A DNA stretch of 64,000 nt from Sinorhizobium fredii (GTDB lineage: Bacteria; Pseudomonadota; Alphaproteobacteria; Rhizobiales; Rhizobiaceae), in assembly GCF_002944405.1 (NCBI RefSeq), contig NZ_CP024310.1, positions 1,240,001 to 1,304,000 on the forward strand, in the 5' to 3' direction. Of the stretch, positions 61,224-64,000 are shown in pieces. The position numbers and the translations under genes were made by a program. The notes beneath the pieces were generated by a model. It worked only from the letters and a program-made list of their open reading frames with translations, was not told the DNA's origin and ran no database searches. Position 1 is the stretch's first letter, and the number at the start of each line of letters is the position of its first letter.

Positions 61224-62287
61224 GCTCGTCTCCTGTTGGTGAAAATCAGCACGAAGAAGAACGGCACGCCGACCAGCGCCGTGATGATGCCGATCGGCAG
61301 CACCGCGCCCGGAATGATCATCTTGCTGACGACGGACGTGACGGACAGCAACAGCGCACCGCAAAGCACGGACGCCGGCAGGAAGAAGCGCTGGTCCTCG
61401 CCGACCAGCATGCGGGCGATGTGCGGCCCGACGAGGCCGACGAAACCGATCGTGCCGACGAAGGAAACGGGGATCGCCGCGAGCAGGCTGACGATCAGCA
61501 TCGTCTCTAGCCTGAGGCGCCGGACGTTGATACCGAAGCTCGCGGCCTTGTCGTCGCCGAGCCGAAGCGCCGTCAACGCCCAGGCATGGCGGGCAAAGAG
61601 CGGCACGGCGAAAACCAGCACCGCGGCGGTGATCCAGACCTTCGGCCAGGTCGCCTTGGTCAGGCTCCCCATGGTCCAGAAGACGACGGCCGCGAGCGCC
61701 TGTTCGGAGGCGAGGTATTCGAGCAGCGACAGCGCCGCGTTGAAGGTGAAGACGAGCGCAATGCCGAGGAGCACAACCGTCTCGACGGTGACCCCCCGCA
61801 TCGTCGAGGCGAAATGGATGAACAGCGCCGCCAGCATCGCCATCAGGAAGGCGTTGAGCGGAACCATGTACTGGACCGCGACGGGAAACACCGCGACGCC
61901 GGCAACGAGCCCCAGCGCGGCGCCGAAGCCGGCCGCCGCCGAAATGCCGAGCGTGAAGGGGCTTGCCAGCGGATTTGCGAGGATCGTCTGCATCTGGGCG
62001 CCGGCGACCGACAGCGAAGCGCCGACAGTCACCGCCATCAGCGCGATCGGCATGCGGATGTCCCAGATCACCACGCGCAGCTGGTCGGTCACCGTATCGG
62101 AGCTGAACAGCGCCGTCAGCACGTCGGAAAGCGGATAGTTCGCCGGTCCGAGCGCCATGTCGACCGCGACCGAAAGGAACAAGGCGGCGATCAGGGCGGA
62201 AAGAATCAGGAGCCGGCGCGCGACAAGGGCGCGGTAGCGACCGCGCCCCTCGAGGCCGGAGATTTCGTCGGCGATCGCGACCATCAT
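61217..62287 (-). CDS. Iron/siderophore ABC transporter permease (FecCD family)
   Basis: 356 residues starting at a double ATG (62287/62284). It has about nine spans including LILSALIAALFLSVAVDMAL, GASLSVAGAQMQTILANPLA and VGTIGFVGLVGPHIARMLVG, the classic FecCD and BtuC-like motifs. A single permease gene suggests it homodimerises. The ATG overlaps the stop of the binding-protein gene (ATGA). Confidence 0.93.
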   Translation of the reverse strand: MMVAIADEISGLEGRGRYRALVARRLLILSALIAALFLSVAVDMALGPANYPLSDVLTALFSSDTVTDQLRVVIWDIRMPIALMAVTVGASLSVAGAQMQTILANPLASPFTLGISAAAGFGAALGLVAGVAVFPVAVQYMVPLNAFLMAMLAALFIHFASTMRGVTVETVVLLGIALVFTFNAALSLLEYLASEQALAAVVFWTMGSLTKATWPKVWITAAVLVFAVPLFARHAWALTALRLGDDKAASFGINVRRLRLETMLIVSLLAAIPVSFVGTIGFVGLVGPHIARMLVGEDQRFFLPASVLCGALLLSVTSVVSKMIIPGAVLPIGIITALVGVPFFFVLIFTNRRRAW

Positions 62288-63420
62288 TCACCCCCGTCCG
62301 AAAGCGAGACAAAATAGCCGGGCCGGTAGGCGATCGGCAGGAACTTTTTATGAAATTCGCGGAAGGTCCGGTCCGGATCGATATCGGCGAAAAGTTCGGG
62401 ATGAAACCATTTGGCGAATTGCTGGATCGGCACGAACTCATAGGGCGCGCCGTAGAACTGGTGCCAGACGGCATGCACCCTGCCCGCCTTGACGGCGTCG
62501 AGCGTGGCAAAGGCCGGCCTTTCCACCAGCCCTTTCAGCCGCTTTTGCGCCGCTTGCAGATCGGCGCCGCGGCCGACGCTGACGAACTGGTTGACGTCGG
62601 ATTCGGCCGTCCAGTTGCTGCCGGTGACGATCACATGGTCCGGATTGGCAACGACGAGTTGCTCGGGATTGAGGTCGCCGAAGGTCGCCGTGATCACGTC
62701 GGAGCCGATATTGTGGCCGCCGGCCTTTTCCACCATCTCGCCGAAATTTGCCGGCCCGAAGGTGCGGCAGCAGGCCGTGTCGCCGGTGATCCCGGGCGAA
62801 CGTTCGATGAAGACTTTCGGGCGCGCAATCGCGCCGGCCCCGGCGAGGCGGTCGGTGACGACGTCGATCTGGGCGCGTCGATAGTCGATGAACTCCTTTG
62901 CCGGCGCCTCGGCGCCGAAAATCTGGCCGAGGATTTCGACCGATCTTTCGCTGTTCTTCGCCGGATCGACGCGGAAATCGAGGTAGACGACGGCGATGCC
63001 GGCAGCGGCAGCCTTGTCGATGAAGCCCGACTCCTCGACTGCCTCCTGCGCTTCAAGGTTCAGCGTCAGCACGTCCGGCTTCAGCGCGATTGCCGCCTCC
63101 AGGCTGAAGTCGCCGCTCGGGATATAGCCGAAGCGCGGCAGCTTATCGATCGCCGGAAAGCGTTCACGGTAACCCTCATAGGAATCCGGATCCTTCATGA
63201 TCAGATCGTCGCGCCAGCCGACGATCGTGTCGAAGACATGCTCGCCCCTGAGCGCCGCCGCGATGTGGATCTGCCGCGCCTCGCCGAGCAGGATCCGCTT
63301 GGCCGGAAGCTCGATACCGACCTTGCGGCCGGTGACATCGGTGATTTCCGCCGCAACGGCCGGCGCCGCGGCAATAACGGCGGCGGCAAGTGCCAGGACG
63401 ATAGTTTTCAGAACCCGCAT
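62284..63420 (-). CDS. Iron/siderophore-binding protein of ABC transporter
   Basis: 378 residues from the ATG at 63420 (signal peptide MRVLKTIVLALAAAVIAAA, cleavage near AVAA). The Peripla_BP_2 fold has the front lobe EITDVTGRKVGIELPAKRIL and the hinge-facing GDTACCRTFGPANFGEMVEK. The C-terminal segment ends in IAYRPGYFVSL. It delivers a ferric chelate or haem-like ligand to the FecCD permease. It is a clear paralogue of the partial gene on its right (63473-64000), with matching WHQFY and GYFVSL blocks. Confidence 0.9.
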   Translation of the reverse strand: MRVLKTIVLALAAAVIAAAPAVAAEITDVTGRKVGIELPAKRILLGEARQIHIAAALRGEHVFDTIVGWRDDLIMKDPDSYEGYRERFPAIDKLPRFGYIPSGDFSLEAAIALKPDVLTLNLEAQEAVEESGFIDKAAAAGIAVVYLDFRVDPAKNSERSVEILGQIFGAEAPAKEFIDYRRAQIDVVTDRLAGAGAIARPKVFIERSPGITGDTACCRTFGPANFGEMVEKAGGHNIGSDVITATFGDLNPEQLVVANPDHVIVTGSNWTAESDVNQFVSVGRGADLQAAQKRLKGLVERPAFATLDAVKAGRVHAVWHQFYGAPYEFVPIQQFAKWFHPELFADIDPDRTFREFHKKFLPIAYRPGYFVSLSDGGE

Positions 63421-63440
63421 GTTCAGTACCTCGCAAAAGC

Positions 63441-63466
63441 GATCGGAGGGCTTGTGCCCTCCGATC
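63441..63466 (-). terminator. Rho-independent terminator-like hairpin between the two binding-protein genes
   Basis: Perfect 11-bp inverted repeat GATCGGAGGGC-TTGT-GCCCTCCGATC. On the minus strand it is followed by GCTTTTGC, a short T-run, after the partial gene. It should stop or reduce read-through from the right-hand gene into this operon. Confidence 0.65.
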
Positions 63467-63472
63467 CGGATT

Positions 63473-64000
63473 TTACTGGCCGACATTCAGCGACACGAAG
63501 TAGCCGCTCTTGTAGGGAAGCGGCAGGAAGCGCTCGTGCAGTTCCTTGAACGTCGCGTCCGGGTCGAGGTCCTTGAAGAGGTCCGGATGCAGCCACTTGG
63601 CGATCTGCTGGATGGCGACGAACTGGTACGGGTTGTTGTAGAACTGGTGCCAAATGGCGTGGACATTGCCTTCCTTCACTGCCTTCACGCCGGTGAAGGC
63701 CGGGCGCTTCGTCAGGTTTTCGAGCTTGCGGAAGGCTTCCTTCTCATCGGCGCCATAGCCGACGCCGACCCAGTTTCCGCCCGGCACGTAACCTTCCCAG
63801 TTGCCGCCGGTGATGATGATCTGGTCCGGGTTCGAGGCGATGATCTGCTCCGGATTGACCGTCCCGAACGTCCCCGGGATGATCTCCTTCGCCATGTTGA
63901 TGCCGCCGGCGAACTCGACCATCTTGCCGAAATTCTCGTCGCCGAAGGACATGCAGCAATCGTCTGAATAACCGCCGGCGCGCTCCATGAAGACGAGGGG
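63473..64000 (-). CDS. Second iron/siderophore-binding protein, 3' part only
   Basis: The frame is open to the right window edge (PLVFMERAGGYSDD at the boundary), so the start lies outside. The visible 175 residues are the C-terminal lobe of a Peripla_BP_2 protein: CCMSFGDENFGKMVEFAGGI, TFGTVNPEQIIASNPDQIII, GNVHAIWHQFYNNPYQFVAI, ending SGYFVSLNVGQ. It aligns along its whole length with the product of 62284-63420, including a conserved Cys-Cys pair. This means two binding proteins may serve one transporter. Confidence 0.88.
   Translation of the reverse strand, partial: PLVFMERAGGYSDDCCMSFGDENFGKMVEFAGGINMAKEIIPGTFGTVNPEQIIASNPDQIIITGGNWEGYVPGGNWVGVGYGADEKEAFRKLENLTKRPAFTGVKAVKEGNVHAIWHQFYNNPYQFVAIQQIAKWLHPDLFKDLDPDATFKELHERFLPLPYKSGYFVSLNVGQ

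Noticed and set aside
61224..62510. Long N-terminal extension of the siderophore ATPase frame
   Set aside because: The extension reads the FecCD permease gene out of frame. The ATPase has a proper ATG at 61223 and normal length from there.
1..64000. tRNA, rRNA, CRISPR array, insertion sequence or transposase
   Set aside because: I scanned for these and saw none. No cloverleaf-like gene, spaced short direct-repeat array or transposase motif was evident, though weak or degenerate cases cannot be excluded by eye.

Overview
The window reads as high-GC alphaproteobacterial DNA of the Sinorhizobium/Ensifer type, most likely from a large secondary replicon such as a pSymB-like chromid. This is inferred from gene content (leucine/isovalerate degradation next to sulfate uptake and a RES-Xre pair, a NasT/NasS-nirB-nirD-nas cluster, many ABC uptake operons) and from rhizobial-type palindromic intergenic repeats. 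No rRNA, tRNA, CRISPR, insertion sequence or replication origin was seen.

Layout, left to right. 2-2694: end of a sugar or amino-sugar operon (SIS protein, PfkB kinase, MalK/UgpC-type ATPase). 2730-8239: polar amino-acid ABC transporter with RidA and an IclR regulator, divergent from a D-serine dehydratase/D-threonine aldolase-like enzyme. 8544-12432: sulfate uptake operon (binding protein, CysT, CysW, CysA). 12576-14871: FAD-linked 2-hydroxyacid dehydrogenase converging on a RES-Xre toxin-antitoxin pair. 15047-21956: isovaleryl-CoA (leucine) degradation operon. 22925-32048: sugar ABC operon with epimerase, FGGY kinase and class II aldolase, under a divergent LacI regulator. 32092-35577: Lrp/LysE exporter pair, PraR-like regulator, an orphan TfuA protein and a PaaX-family regulator. 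35588-39478: BkdR-like regulator divergent from a fused E1 alpha-beta and E2 branched-chain 2-oxoacid dehydrogenase. 40036-49140: assimilatory nitrate reduction (NasT, NasS-like sensor, sigma-54 promoter and long leader, small ORF, NirB, NirD, nitrate reductase, CysG-like protein with a shortened methyltransferase half). 49149-50173: two decaying genes (Nudix with an in-frame TAG; frameshifted flavin-binding protein). 50463-53033: phasin-like protein, slipin and NfeD protease. 53337-60409: LacI-controlled oligosaccharide ABC operon with a cytoplasmic GH32 fructan hydrolase. 60462-64000: iron/siderophore ABC operon with two tandem paralogous binding proteins.

Functionally the region is a set of nutrient-scavenging islands (amino acids, sulfate, sugars, fructans, nitrate, iron) joined to carbon-degradation routes (branched-chain acids, hydroxyacids). 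Many genes overlap by 1-8 bases, indicating translationally coupled operons. The most distinctive items are the NasT-type leader with its 64-codon ORF, the truncated CysG, the TfuA gene whose ATG is supplied by a dispersed repeat, the paired LacI operator candidates, and the side-by-side pseudogenes.
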